Positions 33,364-44,200 of a DNA stretch of 64,000 bases are shown here, one piece after another; position 1 is the first letter of the stretch; every line of letters begins with the position of its first letter. The stretch is taken from assembly GCA_030686995.1 (NCBI GenBank), contig CM060691.1, forward strand, positions 88,347,055 through 88,411,054. The letters run 5' to 3'. The notes under the pieces were generated by a model that did no database searches, was not told where the DNA came from, and worked only from the letters and a program-made list of their open reading frames with translations. This stretch comes from Artemisia argyi. Lineage: Eukaryota; Streptophyta; Magnoliopsida; Asterales; Asteraceae. The translations under genes and the position numbers were made by a program.

Positions 33364-33912
33364 TCATGGGTCCATTTTGGTTAAGCATACCATTAATTTG
33401 TTCCAAATATGAAAATAGAGCATAAGGGTTCCATGGCATGTGGTTTGGAGTTTGGTAATGTCTTGAGTGTTTTGGATCCAAACATGTTGGTAGTTTGGTC
33501 GAGCGTTCAAGTTGCTCTTTGGAAAGGGGCGTTTGGGAATTGGAGTCTTAGGTCTTGGTTGAGTAGTTTTAGCTCTAAATTCATTTTTACTAAATCTTAC
33601 TCCAGTTTTAAACACAGGTTTTGTTCCATTTTTGTATGTAACTTTAACAAATTTTGAACGATCCGAAGTGGATGGAGTTACTGCTGCAGCAGACCTGGCG
33701 GAACCTTCGGGACCAACGGGCGGAACCCTAAATTTGGTTCCGCCTGATCCGCAGGCTGCTGTAGCAATTTTATTTGTTTCTTGTGCAATTTTTTCTTGTT
33801 TCATTTGACCCTTTGAAATTTCTATTTTTGTAAATCCAAGTCCTGTTTTATCAAAGGGTGACTTTTGAAGTTTCATAATTTCATCCGCACAAGAAATGCT
33901 CTTATCGAACTT
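33364..33912 (-). pseudogene. S2 gag-pol linker segment, 3' of the G2 insertion
   Basis: This frame lies between the Gag coiled coil and the protease. It contains a Lys/Thr/Phe-rich linker and ends LMVCLTKMDP before TGA at 33364-33366, where related elements read on (usually Trp). It is separated from the rest of gag by G2. A copy of the palindromic cassette lies inside the coding sequence and is translated as a Gly/Pro/Ser/Ala-rich insert. Confidence 0.75.
33684..33768 (-). repeat. S2-type palindromic cassette inside coding sequence
   Basis: The core at 33719-33744 has arms GGCGGAACCC and TGGTTCCGCC. The outer ends CTGCTGCAGCAGACC and GATCCGCAGGCTGCTG are also inverted. It keeps the reading frame open through the gag-pol linker. 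Confidence 0.75.
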
Positions 33913-34674
33913 TGTAACAATTCGCATTTCAGGTTAACTTTTATTCCCGAAAATTTCACTATTCACTTTTCACTATTCACTTTTACTATTCACTTTTCAC
34001 TATTCACTTTACTATTCACTTTTCACTATTTATCTCAGAAATTTTTATTTCATATTCTCGTAAGTTAAACTATTTTAACGATAATTCGAGAATTTCACAC
34101 TCGTCGAATCATTTCTGCAAAAATCACAAAGCCGTGTCCGAGATTTACTTTTAGGTTTAAACGTCTTTCCAGCATCCCGATATATCCATAAAACATTATA
34201 AACAATAGAAATATGATTTTCTATCATTTTATGACAATTCCAAAAGTTTTGAAATTTTACGTTTTTCAGTTCAGCGTTTTACGCGAATTACGCGTTTTAG
34301 ACCCGTGTTTCCAGTTTTTAGCAGGGTTTTAGCACCCGATAGAACCTACCACTCATTTTATATTTTATTATGGAGTATATTGATAAGTTCTAGCATATTT
34401 ATAAGTTTCATATTTTTAGGATACCCGGTTTTACGTTTCGTGGCCTAAAAACTTACGGTTAGCAATTTACGGAGTCAAAAACTAGCTACATACTTAGGAT
34501 AATACCATCAAAAGTCCACACCTAGTTCTCCAAGTTCATGAACCGCCACTAGGGGGGGCATTCACACTTGTGGTTAAATCTTGACCATTGATTCTTTAGA
34601 TCATTACTTAATTACAACTTTGTCACCAAGTTATTGTAATTTCCTAGTAAGCTTCCTAATCTCCTCATTCATAG

Positions 34675-34682
34675 TATAAATA
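34675..34682 (+). promoter_or_regulatory. TATA box of G2 5' LTR
   Basis: TATAAATA within CATAGTATAAATAGCAAG. The second LTR has the same box at 38504-38511. Confidence 0.65.
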
Positions 34683-35692
34683 GCAAGCTAATCTCTTCCT
34701 TTCTTCATCACCAAAAACGCCACAACATCAATACCTAGTACCATGATCCTTTGATCTTCAATATACAAGTTACACTACAAAGTTCAAGGTCTTAGTATTC
34801 TCTACCTAGTTCTTAAGTTTGTTTGGTGATTCCATGGTTGAATTAGGAGCTACACAAGGTTACTAGGGCTGAAGTTAAATGGTTTTCACAAGGGTTAGAT
34901 CAAGGCTAGCAAGGGTTACAAGAGTTATGGTGAAGGGTTTACAAGATTAGGTTTAGTGTCCTAGTTCTATACTTGACTTCCTTTCTTAAGTGAAAGCCAA
35001 AAGTTGTAAGAAACCCTTATACACTTTCTTGCTCAATATCATTTTCATGCTCTTTGTGTTCTTTTCATGCTATATATGTTCTTGTTATTGTGTTCATGAT
35101 GTTTAAAAATGGATAAAACGAGTATTGGTATACATATGTTAACTTATGACAAGCAAACAAGCAAACTAGTGATTTTTATGGAAAACCACGACCACAATAG
35201 TATAACTTTGATATTTGACACTTACTTACTGTTAAAGAGGACTTAACAAGGAAAACATAGCAATTTGAATCACCCAAAACGAGTACCCGAGTCAAAAGTT
35301 ATGACCATTTGAAGCTAGCGAAACCAAAACGGCAAAACTGCCTAAATAGCATTCTGATCAGATTTTGATTTTGAAAGTCACCCTTCTGGTCCGATTCCTC
35401 AAAAAGTTAAAACACGAAAGTTGTCCGGAACGACGTTTTCGTTCAGGAACAAAGAAGCTCGAGCCCTGAAAACGCTTTCCGAGTGATAATTTTCTTCAAA
35501 TTCTTAACAGCCCATTTTAGACCAAAGTCACTATATTATAGTTATGATTTACTAAGACCAAGAGGTCTAATGACCTAAAGCCAAGACCACAACCATGACT
35601 AAAGCCAAGGTTGAGTCTCAAGACCATGGTAACAATGACCAAGGTCACAGCAAAGCCGCGGCTAAAGACCATATAACTTTTAAAGATCAAAA

Positions 35693-35694
<2 letters not shown>

Positions 35695-35775
<81 letters not shown>
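35695..35775. repeat. (TA)n microsatellite, G2 5' LTR
   Basis: A pure TA run of about 80 bp. The matching tract in the other LTR is at 39524-39601. Confidence 0.95.
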
Positions 35776-35778
<3 letters not shown>

Positions 35779-36998
35779 ATCAAATACTACAATAGTAGGG
35801 AGCCTCATGTGAGGAGTTCATTAAGTAAGCCATCGAGATGAGTTGTGGATTTACGAATTAAAGTGTCCTGGCTCCTCGAACCTTTACTCCATGACTTCTG
35901 AATTATGTCGGCCCGAACGGTAGTAAGAGATATACAAACTATACATGTTTCATAGACCACTTATATTCAAAGACTTATACTATATACTAAGTACTACATC
36001 ATGAACATTATGCAAGACATATACAGGCAATTCTTCGTATTCTTAGACGTTACTCCAAACCTAAGTCGCAACGTTCTATTATAGGCTGCTCTTAGAGACT
36101 TTCGCGATTCGACTACCACTTTCATTTCTCATTACATAAGCTTAAGGTGAGTCATAGCCCCTACTCTTTTCATACTTGTTTTAACTCTTGGGGGGGGATA
36201 CATGCTCAACTACTTGTTTACTTGTACAAATACTCAAAACATTTATACTTGATTGTGTTATACTTGATTGGCATTATACTTGAATGCATTATACATGATA
36301 ATTATACTTGATTGCGTTATACATACTTGTTACACTATACTTGCTTAATTTAAATACAAGATTTGTATTTATGTACATATACAATACTCTATGCTGTCAA
36401 AGGAGAGGTATTAATAGTACTAGTATGGGCCTACACCCCCCACCCAAGTCCAAGATTCGAGACGTTGGGTGACATGTACTATTTGGGATGGTGGTTCCCC
36501 GCCTATGGGTCCAAAATGACGTGACCATGGGTGAATATAATCCTGAGAAACTATATATTAGCAGTGGGTTGTGAACACACAGGTTACCAGTCTCTTATGG
36601 CGGGACTTGCAACTAAGTGGATTCTCAATGCCTTTGCTGTGTGAACATTCTTTAAGGCTTTTTAACTGTTTTAAGACAAACTCTATGAACTCACCAACCA
36701 TTGTGTTGACACTTTAGCATGTTTATCTCAGGTTAGTAAGGCGATAGCTAGTGAGTGGAACTTAGAGTCAAGCTGCATATTCTGAAGACTTACGCTTTTA
36801 TCATTTACCATTCAAAACTTTGTATACATTTATGTATCATACTTTGGAATCTCATGTTTGTAACTTTGAATTCATTAATCGAATGGTAACTTTTCAAAAC
36901 GTCTCATTTAGAGTTCGTTTTCTATAACTTGTACTTTGTATTATGAAGTAGCACCCCTATGACACAGTCTTCCGCTGCGGTATTTTGGGGGTGTTACA

Positions 36999-37684
36999 GA
37001 TTGGTACCAGAGCCTTGGTTATAGAGAACTAGGTTGCATTTAGTGCCTAGACTATAACTGGTATATACGTTGAGACCTTCCTCTTTATTTGCCTTACACA
37101 CAATACATACACATATGCTTTTTGGTTAGAGGTTTGCTTAGTTCCACGCTATTAGATGATGTGACTTTAGTATTATAAGGAGCCCCAGAGATTAGCCGAG
37201 TCATTAAAAACATGGAGCTCAGTAATAACTAATTATTTAACTTGATCTTGTGACAGTTCTTGTTTGATGAGACACAAGATTTGAGTTAAATAATATTATT
37301 GCTTAGCTTTAGGGATTTGATGACTTGATTATCTTACTATCGGCCTCAGAAGGCGGATTTTGTGTCGGAAATTCTTAAGTAGGATGTTTTAGAATCTCCT
37401 TATTTAAATGGATTGGAACGCCTCTTTATTTAAATAAAGAAATTGTAAATCACCGAACCATAAGTTTATGAGACCTTACTTACATAAATTTGGACGCTTC
37501 TTTATGTAAGTAATGTGTTATAAATAAGTGGGCTTAATTGTAACTGATACAACTCCTTAACCAGAACCTTAGACGAATCAGAGTAAACACCACTATATTA
37601 GAAATCCCGAATTCTCTTAGACACACCGTAAGTAGTTAACATCAACTAAACTTCGGGACGAAGTTCTCCTTAAGGGGTAGAGAC
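36999..37684 (+). other. G2 interior with primer-binding site and polypurine tract
   Basis: The primer-binding site TGGTACCAGAGCC is at 37002-37014 (initiator-tRNA-Met type with one change from TGGTATCAGAGCC). A purine-rich tract (AAGGGGTAGAGAC) ends at 37684. The 650 bp between is AT-rich without an open frame, so gag and pol are entirely absent. Confidence 0.85.
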
Positions 37685-39521
37685 TGTAACAATTCGCATT
37701 TCAGGTTAACTTTTATTCCCGAAAATTTCACTATTCACTTTTCACTGTTCACTTTTCACTATTCACTTTTTTACTATTCACTTTTACTATTCACTTTTAC
37801 TATTCACTTTTCACTATTTACTTTTTACTATTCACTTTTACTATTCACTTTTCACTATTCATCTCAGAAATTTTTATTTCATATTCTCGTAAGTTAAACT
37901 ATTTTAACGATAATTCGAGAATTTCACACTCGTCGGATCATTTCTGCAAAAATCACAAAGCCGTGTCCGAGATTTACTTTTAGGTTTAAACGTCTTTCCA
38001 GCATCCCGATATATCCATAAAACATTATAAACAATAGAAATATGATTTTCTATCATTTTATGACAATTCCAAAAGTTTTGGAATTTTACGTTTTTCAGTT
38101 CAGCGTTTTACGCGAATTACGCGTTTTAGACCCGTGTTTCCAGTTTTTAGCAGGGTTTTAGCACCCGATAGAACCTACCACTCATTTTATATTTTATTAT
38201 GGAGTATATTGATAAGTTCTAGCATATTTATAAGTTTCATATTTTTAGGATACCTGGTTTTACGTTTCGTGGCCTAAAAACTTACGGTTAACAATTTACG
38301 GAGTCAAAAACTAGCTACATACTTAGGATAATACCATCAAAAGTCCACACCTTGTTCTCCAAGTTCATGAACCGCCACTAGGGGGGGCATTCACACTTGT
38401 GGTTAAATCTTGACCATTGATTCTTTAGATCATTACTTAATTACAACTTTGTCACCAAGTTATTGTAATTTCCTAGTAAGCTTCCTAACCTCCTCATTCA
38501 TAGTATAAATAGCAAGCTAATCTCTTCCTTTCTTCATCACCAAAAACGCCACAACATCAATACCTAGTACCATGATCCTTTGATCTTCAATATACAAGTT
38601 ACACTACAAAGTTCAAGGTCTTAGTATTCTCTACCTAGTTCTTAAGTTTGTTTGGTGATTCCATGGTTGAATTAGGAGCTACACAAGGTTACTAGGGCTG
38701 AAGTTAAATGGTTTTCACAAGGGTTAGATCAAGGCTAGCAAGGGTTACAAGAGTTATGGTGAAGGGTTTACAAGATTAGGTTTAGTGTCCTAGTTCTATA
38801 CTTGACTTCCTTTCTTAAGTGAAAGCCAAAAGTTGTAAGAAACCCTTATACACTTTCTTGCTCAATATCATTTTCATGCTCTTTGTGTTCTTTTCATGCT
38901 ATATATGTTCTTGTTATTGTGTTCATGATGTTTAAAAATGGATAAAACGAGTATTGGTATACATATGTTAACTTATGACAAGCAAACAAGCAAACTAGTG
39001 ATTTTTATGGAAAACCACGACCACAATAGTATAACTTTGATATTTGACACTTACTTACTGTTAAAGAGGACTTAACAAGGAAAACATAGCAATTTGAATC
39101 ACCCAAAACGAGTACCCGAGTCAAAAGTTATGACCATTTGAAGCTAGCGAAACCAAAACGGCAAAACTGCCTAAATAGCATTCTGATCAGATTTTGATTT
39201 TGAAAGTCACCCTTCTGGTCCGATTCCTCAAAAAGTTAAAACACGAAAGTTGTCCGAAACGACGTTTTCGTTCAGGAACAAAGAAGCTCGAGCCCTGAAA
39301 ACGCTTTCCGAGTGATAATTTTCTTCAAATTCTTAACAGCCCATTTTAGACCAAAGTCACTATATTATAGTTATGATTTACTAAGACCAAGAGGTCTAAT
39401 GACCTAAAGCCAAGACCACAACCATGGGTAAAGCCAAGGTTGAGTCTCAAGACCATGGTAACAATGACCAAGGTCACGGGAAAGCCGCGGCTAAAGACCA
39501 TATAACTTTTAAAGATCAAAA

Positions 39522-39605
<84 letters not shown>

Positions 39606-40825
39606 ATCTAACACTACAATAGTAGGGAGCCTCATGTGAGGAGTTCATTAAGTAAGCCGTCGAGATGAGTTGTGGATTTACGAATTAAAGTGTCCTGGCT
39701 CCTCGAACCTTTACTCCATGACTTCTGAATTATGTCGGCCCGAACGGTAGTAAGAGATATACAAACTATACATGTTTCATAGACCACTTATATTCAAAGA
39801 CTTATACTATATACTAAGTACTACATCATGAACATTATGCAAGACATATATAGGCAATTCTTCGTATTCTTAGACGTTACTCCAAACCTAAGTCACAACG
39901 TTCTATTATAGGCTGCTCTTAGAGACTTTCGCGATTCGACTACCACTTTCATTTCTCATTACATAAGCTTAAGGTGAGTCATAGCCCCTACTCTTTTCAT
40001 ACTTGTTTTAACTCTTGGGGGGGATACATGCTCAACTACTTGTTTACTTGTACAAACACTCAAAACATTTATACTTGATTGTGTTATACTTGATTGGCAT
40101 TATACTTGAATGCGTTATACATGATAATTATACTTGATTGCGTTATACATACTTGTTACACTATATTTGCTTAATTTAAATACAAGATTTGTATTTACGT
40201 ACATATACAATACTATATGCTGTCAAAGGAGAGGTATTAATAGTACTAGTATGGGCCTACACCCCCCCACCCAAGTCCAAGATTCGAGACGTTGGGTGAC
40301 ATGTACTATTTGGGATGGTGGTTCCCCGCCTATGGGTCCAAAATGACGTGACCATGGGTGAATATAATCCTGAGAAACTATATATTAGCAGTGGGTTGTG
40401 AACACACAGGTTACCAGTCTCTTATGGCGGGACTTGCAACTGAGTGGATTCTCAATGCCTTTGCTGTGTGAACATTCTTTAAGGCTTTTTAACTGTTTTA
40501 AGACAAACTCTATGAACTCACCAACCATTGTGTTGACACTTTAGCATGTTTATCTCAGGTTAGTAAGGCGATAGCTAGTGAGTGGAACTTAGAGTCAAGC
40601 TGCATATTCTGAAGACTTACGCTTTTATCATTTACCATTCAAAACTTTGTATACATTTATGTATCATACTTTGGAATCTCATGTTTGTAACTTTGAATTC
40701 ATTAATCGAATGGTAACTTTTCAAAACGTCTCATTTAGAGTTCATTTTCTATAACTTGTACTTTGTATTATGAAGTAGCACCCCTATGACACAGTCTTCC
40801 GCTGCGGTATTTTGGGGGTGTTACA
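37685..40825 (+). repeat. G2 3' LTR
   Basis: A near-copy of 33913-36998. The main differences are about 55 bp more of the ATTCAC-type array (37728-37862), a slightly different TA-tract length and scattered single-base changes. Confidence 0.95.
39524..39601. repeat. (TA)n microsatellite, G2 3' LTR
   Basis: A pure TA run of about 78 bp, homologous to 35695-35775. Confidence 0.95.
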
Positions 40826-42144
40826 AACTTCTTAAACTTTGTGGTTTGTTTTATTAGATCATTTTGAGTAATTTTGAGTTTTTCAACTTCTAGTTTAAGC
40901 TCTTCAAATGATTTGCAAGGTGTGTCAATACCTTTACTCTTTTCTAATCTCTTAGCTTTTTCTTTTAACTCATAAACTTCATTTTCTAAAAACTCCTTTT
41001 TAGTTTTCAAAAATTTATTTTTGTTTATGATTTTTAAGCTCAATTCACAAAGTTTGTTATATTCTTTTTGTAAAGTGTCATCATCAATAGAGGAGTAAGA
41101 TGAGTCGGATAATACGTCATTTGAGTTGTGAGCCATGAGAGCAATATCGTCATTCTTTGGCTCATCGTCATCTCCTTCATAGTCACTCCAAGCACCACCC
41201 ACAAAAGCTTGTTGAGGTTTGCTCTTGGGTGGTTTTGGACATTCTCCTACAAGATGACTTGTGTCTCCACACCTATAGCATTTTCTTTCAACCTTTCCTT
41301 TCCTATCATCACGATCTTTTCGGAAAGTTTTCTTGTCATCTTTAGGTTGCCTTACAAACTTTCCTCTTCTACGAAAGAACTTGTTGAAGTCTCTAACGGC
41401 CATAGCATATTCCTCATCATCACTATCCGAAGTAGATTCTTCATCATCACTTGATTGGACTCTAGCTTTCAAGGCAATGGACTTAACTTTTTCTTTCTTG
41501 CCTCAAACTAGTTCTGAATCTTTTTCCATTACCATTTCATGAACTTTGAGGTTTCCAATTAGCTCATCAAGTGACATGCTTGAAAGATCTTTGGATTCTT
41601 CAATTGCCGTCACTTTTGCTCTCCACTTCGGATGGAGTGCTCTAAGAAATTTCTTGACAAAGTTCTTACTACAAAAAGATTCGTCAAGTGCTTTAAGTGA
41701 GGTAATAATAGTATTAAACCTAGCAAAAGCATTATCAATAATCTCATATTCGGAAATAGCAAATTGTTCATATTGTTGAACAAGAAGATCAATTTTGTTA
41801 TATTTAACTTGTGAGTTTCCTTGATGAGTGACAATTAAAGATTGCCAAATATCTTTGGCGGTTTTACACAAAAAGACTCTTTCATATTCTTTCTTAGGCA
41901 AAGCGTTGTAAAGCATCATTTTAGCTTCATTATTTTTACCAATTAATTTCTTTTGATCATCATCTTTGATGTTAGTAACTACGTTATCACCATCAATAAT
42001 TATATACCACAAATCTATATCTTTCGATTTCACGTAAGTTTCAAAACGGTTTTTCCAATATATAAAACCATTTGCTTCAAAGAGTGGTGGTCTTTGCATA
42101 GATTTCCCTTCTTTGTAATTTTCAAAATCCATGGATCGTTTCAA
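40826..42144 (-). pseudogene. S2 gag, one in-frame stop, interrupted by G2
   Basis: Encodes the Copia Gag that forms the virus-like particle. Reading begins at an ATG at 42144 or, more typically, 42132 (MDFENYK). The capsid-like region has WKNRFETYV, then [17 protein letters not shown] and [21 protein letters not shown] at 41503-41505 breaks the frame after codon 213; the same frame continues with an acidic segment, a basic patch and one CCHC zinc knuckle (CYRCGDTSHLVGEC, near 41240-41280), then a Lys/Glu/Leu coiled coil. Reading stops where G2 enters, and the frame agrees with the linker at 33912. Apart from the one stop it looks well preserved. Confidence 0.9.
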
Positions 42145-42185
42145 GTTTTAAAACACAATATATTTTAAAAGCTTGAGTAACGTAG

Positions 42186-42199
42186 CTCTTGATGCCAAT
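42186..42199 (-). other. S2 primer-binding site
   Basis: The minus strand reads ATTGGCATCAAGAG next to the LTR end, a one-base variant of the ATTGGTATCAAGAG form seen in S1. Confidence 0.85.
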
Positions 42200-43332
42200 T
42201 GTGGAAAACTAGAAGGGGGGGGGGGGGGGGGGTGAATAGTTTACCGATTAAAATCTTTTTAACTTGTTAAGTTAGCTTTGAAACTTTCCGTTTGACCAAA
42301 GATATATACACAAACACAATATATAACATGCAAGTAAATGAAAGAAACGATCAAACCACAACACGAGTATTTATCGTAGTTCGGCTACAAGGACTCTTTT
42401 TCCTCGCCCTACTTCCACGCCCCCAGTATCCAACTCAAGAGTTACTTTCACTAGTCAACAAGCTCCTTTCACCGGCGGAGAAAACCTTACACGTCGCTTA
42501 TACTTTTACCGACACAAAGCTAGATGTCGAGTTCTTTACCAAGGGTACAACCACTCCCGTTAGTTCTTTTACAAGGGTACAACTACTCCCGATACACTTT
42601 GTATTTTGAGGACTAAAATACTAACCGATCACTACTAAAAATACACAATCAAATGAAGTGTAAACTACACAAGTCTACACAATGCTAAGCTAACAAGTCT
42701 TGCAACGTTGTGTTGAATACTTGTTACTTTTAGTAAGCTCGTGAATCTCTTTGCTACAAAAAGAAACTTCACATATGAAATGTTAAGAGGTTAGATGAAA
42801 GAATGAATGTGTGTGTAAAATATGATGTCAAGTGATAAGCCAAAATTCAACTTGTGGCTCAATATTTATAGCCAAACCTTCGGCAGGTCTGGCGGATCAG
42901 GCGGACCCCTTAAAATGGTTCCGCCCGTGTACCTCCAGGGTACCCGCCGGGCTTGCAGTTGGTTTTGCAATAAATCTTGAAAACCAAACAAAGTCACATC
43001 TCATTACTCTTGCAAACCAAACAATGTCACATCACATAATATCAAGTCAAACACTAAACTTGCAAGCAACATCTAAGTAAGTCAAACACATTTCTTTCCA
43101 TAAATGTATAATGACAAAACTTGCCATAAATGTGATGTGACAATTCTATTTTTAGAAAATAAAAAGTGTTGTGTTTTATGAAATGTAAAATGTAGCAAAA
43201 GTATAGTTTATGCAAGTCTTTAAAACTAAGATTATGTTTTACTTAGAAACTAAAGTTTACATTTGTCATTAACAAAACTTAGCGAAGATCGTAAAATATG
43301 AATAACGTTTTTAGGCGATATTTGTATTAACA
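42200..43332 (-). repeat. S2 5' LTR, 1133 bp
   Basis: Matches the 3' LTR at 19897-21016. It starts TGTGGAAAAC, has an 18-nt G run (42215-42232), TATAAATA on the minus strand at 42863-42870 and the palindromic core at 42900-42925, and ends GTATTAACA before the target duplication TGGAG. Confidence 0.95.
42863..42957 (-). promoter_or_regulatory. S2 5' LTR promoter: palindromic cassette and TATA box
   Basis: The core at 42900-42925 (GGCGGACCCC / TGGTTCCGCC) lies 29 bp upstream of TATAAATA (42863-42870). This copy would drive the genomic transcript. Confidence 0.75.
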
Positions 43333-43938
43333 TGGAGGAAGATGCAACAGGGGCAATTGTTGACATGCTTCTCAATTTGGTTTATGTTGTGTGGTGACGA
43401 AGGTGAGCTAGATGGAGGTGGATCCAAATTGCGTTGAGCAAGTTGTAATGCTAAAAGAGCTCTAAGCTCATGGGCTTCTTTTACCTCCTCGAAGAACTTC
43501 AAGTGTTCGGAGGAAGGTGATGTGGTAGAGCATGATAGTTATCTTGGGTGAGGGTTTGAACATGCAACATAGGAATGGCATGTGAAGTTGTAGGATGTGG
43601 TGGTGGTACTCTTGGTTGTGGAGACATGTTTGAGCTTGGGTAATCATGAAACATGATATGGGTGGAAGAGATACTTCATGAGTAGATGGTGTTTTTGTTG
43701 AATGAGCAACATGTGAAGTATTGGTAGTGAGGTTGGGATTGTTGTTTTGGGATTGTGCATGCTCATCATATAAAGGAGCATTAATGAAGGCAAGAGTGGA
43801 TGATAGGTTTAGTTGTTGGTTGACTTGGAACAACATCACTTGAGTTATGACAAGAGTCAAGTTTTCTCTTCCAATTGGTTTGACGGAGATCCTTGCGGTT
43901 CTTGAAACCTTGGGTTTTTGGTTGTTGGGAGATGACAT
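43333..43938 (-). pseudogene. S1 accessory ORF-B, 5' part, frameshifted
   Basis: N-terminal and central part of the S1 relative of S2 ORF-B. It begins MSSPNNQKPKVSRTARISVKP (ATG at 43938; an earlier ATG at 43956 is less likely given the TATA position). A Ser/Asn/Pro/His-rich middle shows at least two frame changes between about 43500 and 43700. It ends with FFEEVKEAHELRALLALQLA, a proline/serine stretch and a CPCC motif, where S2 interrupts it. The remaining C-terminus is at 19702-19896. Function unknown. Confidence 0.6.
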
Positions 43939-43973
43939 GTTTGGATGTGTGAACATTTATGATGGAAAGAAGG

Positions 43974-43981
43974 TATTTATA
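43974..43981 (-). promoter_or_regulatory. Putative promoter (TATA box) of S1 ORF-B
   Basis: TATAAATA on the minus strand, 36 bp upstream of the ATG at 43938. A palindromic cassette begins about 117 bp further upstream. Confidence 0.5.
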
Positions 43982-44097
43982 GTGTAGGAAAAATGTGGTT
44001 TAGGAAGGTAAATTTTGAGGGATAGTATGGGACAAAGTATGTTTGTGAATTTTGGGAAGTATAAGGTGAAGTGGGTCAAAAAGTGATAAAGAAAACA

Positions 44098-44200
44098 GTA
44101 ACCCCAACCATCAGATGGCCGGTCCCCTTAATTAGGGGCCGGTCCCCTTAATCATTAAGGGGGCCGCCTTATATAATTAAGGGGGCCGCCCATCTGGTGA
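44098..44200 (-). promoter_or_regulatory. S1-type palindromic cassette upstream of ORF-B
   Basis: Contains GGCCGGTCCCCTTAATTAGG, a second GGCCGGTCCCCTTAAT, then two copies of ATTAAGGGGGCCGCC. Two direct repeats thus face two inverted ones. The wording is the same as in the S1 LTR cassette (18782-18865) and unlike the S2 cassettes. Confidence 0.75.

Larger units (their letters stand above)
33913..36998 (+). repeat. G2 5' LTR
   Basis: Begins TGTAACAATTCGC and ends GGGGGTGTTACA. It contains an ATTCAC-type tandem array (about 33956-34029), TATAAATA at 34675-34682, a (TA)n tract at 35695-35775 and a mostly featureless remainder. No gene was seen. Confidence 0.95.
33913..40825 (+). mobile_element. 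Pol-less Gypsy-type element G2 with large LTRs
   Basis: Flanked by the 5-bp duplication AACTT (33908-33912 and 40826-40830). Two LTRs of 3086 and 3141 bp enclose only 686 bp of interior, which has a primer-binding site and polypurine tract but no coding capacity. The LTRs are almost identical by eye outside microsatellites, implying a very recent insertion. Movement must have used proteins from another element. It lies in the gag region of S2. The LTR ends resemble G3, so it is probably a deletion derivative of a related chromovirus-type family. Confidence 0.93.
19897..43332 (-). mobile_element. Sirevirus-like Copia element S2 with two internal insertions
   Basis: A complete minus-strand element flanked by the 5-bp target duplication TGGAG (19892-19896 and 43333-43337). 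Order on the minus strand: 5' LTR (43332-42200), primer-binding site, gag, pol, accessory genes A and B, polypurine tract, 3' LTR (21016-19897). Without the MULE and G2 insertions it is about 11.6 kb. LTRs differ by an estimated few percent by eye. The post-pol accessory genes and the primer-binding site type are sirevirus traits. gag and pol carry stops and frameshifts, so this copy is defective. Confidence 0.92.
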
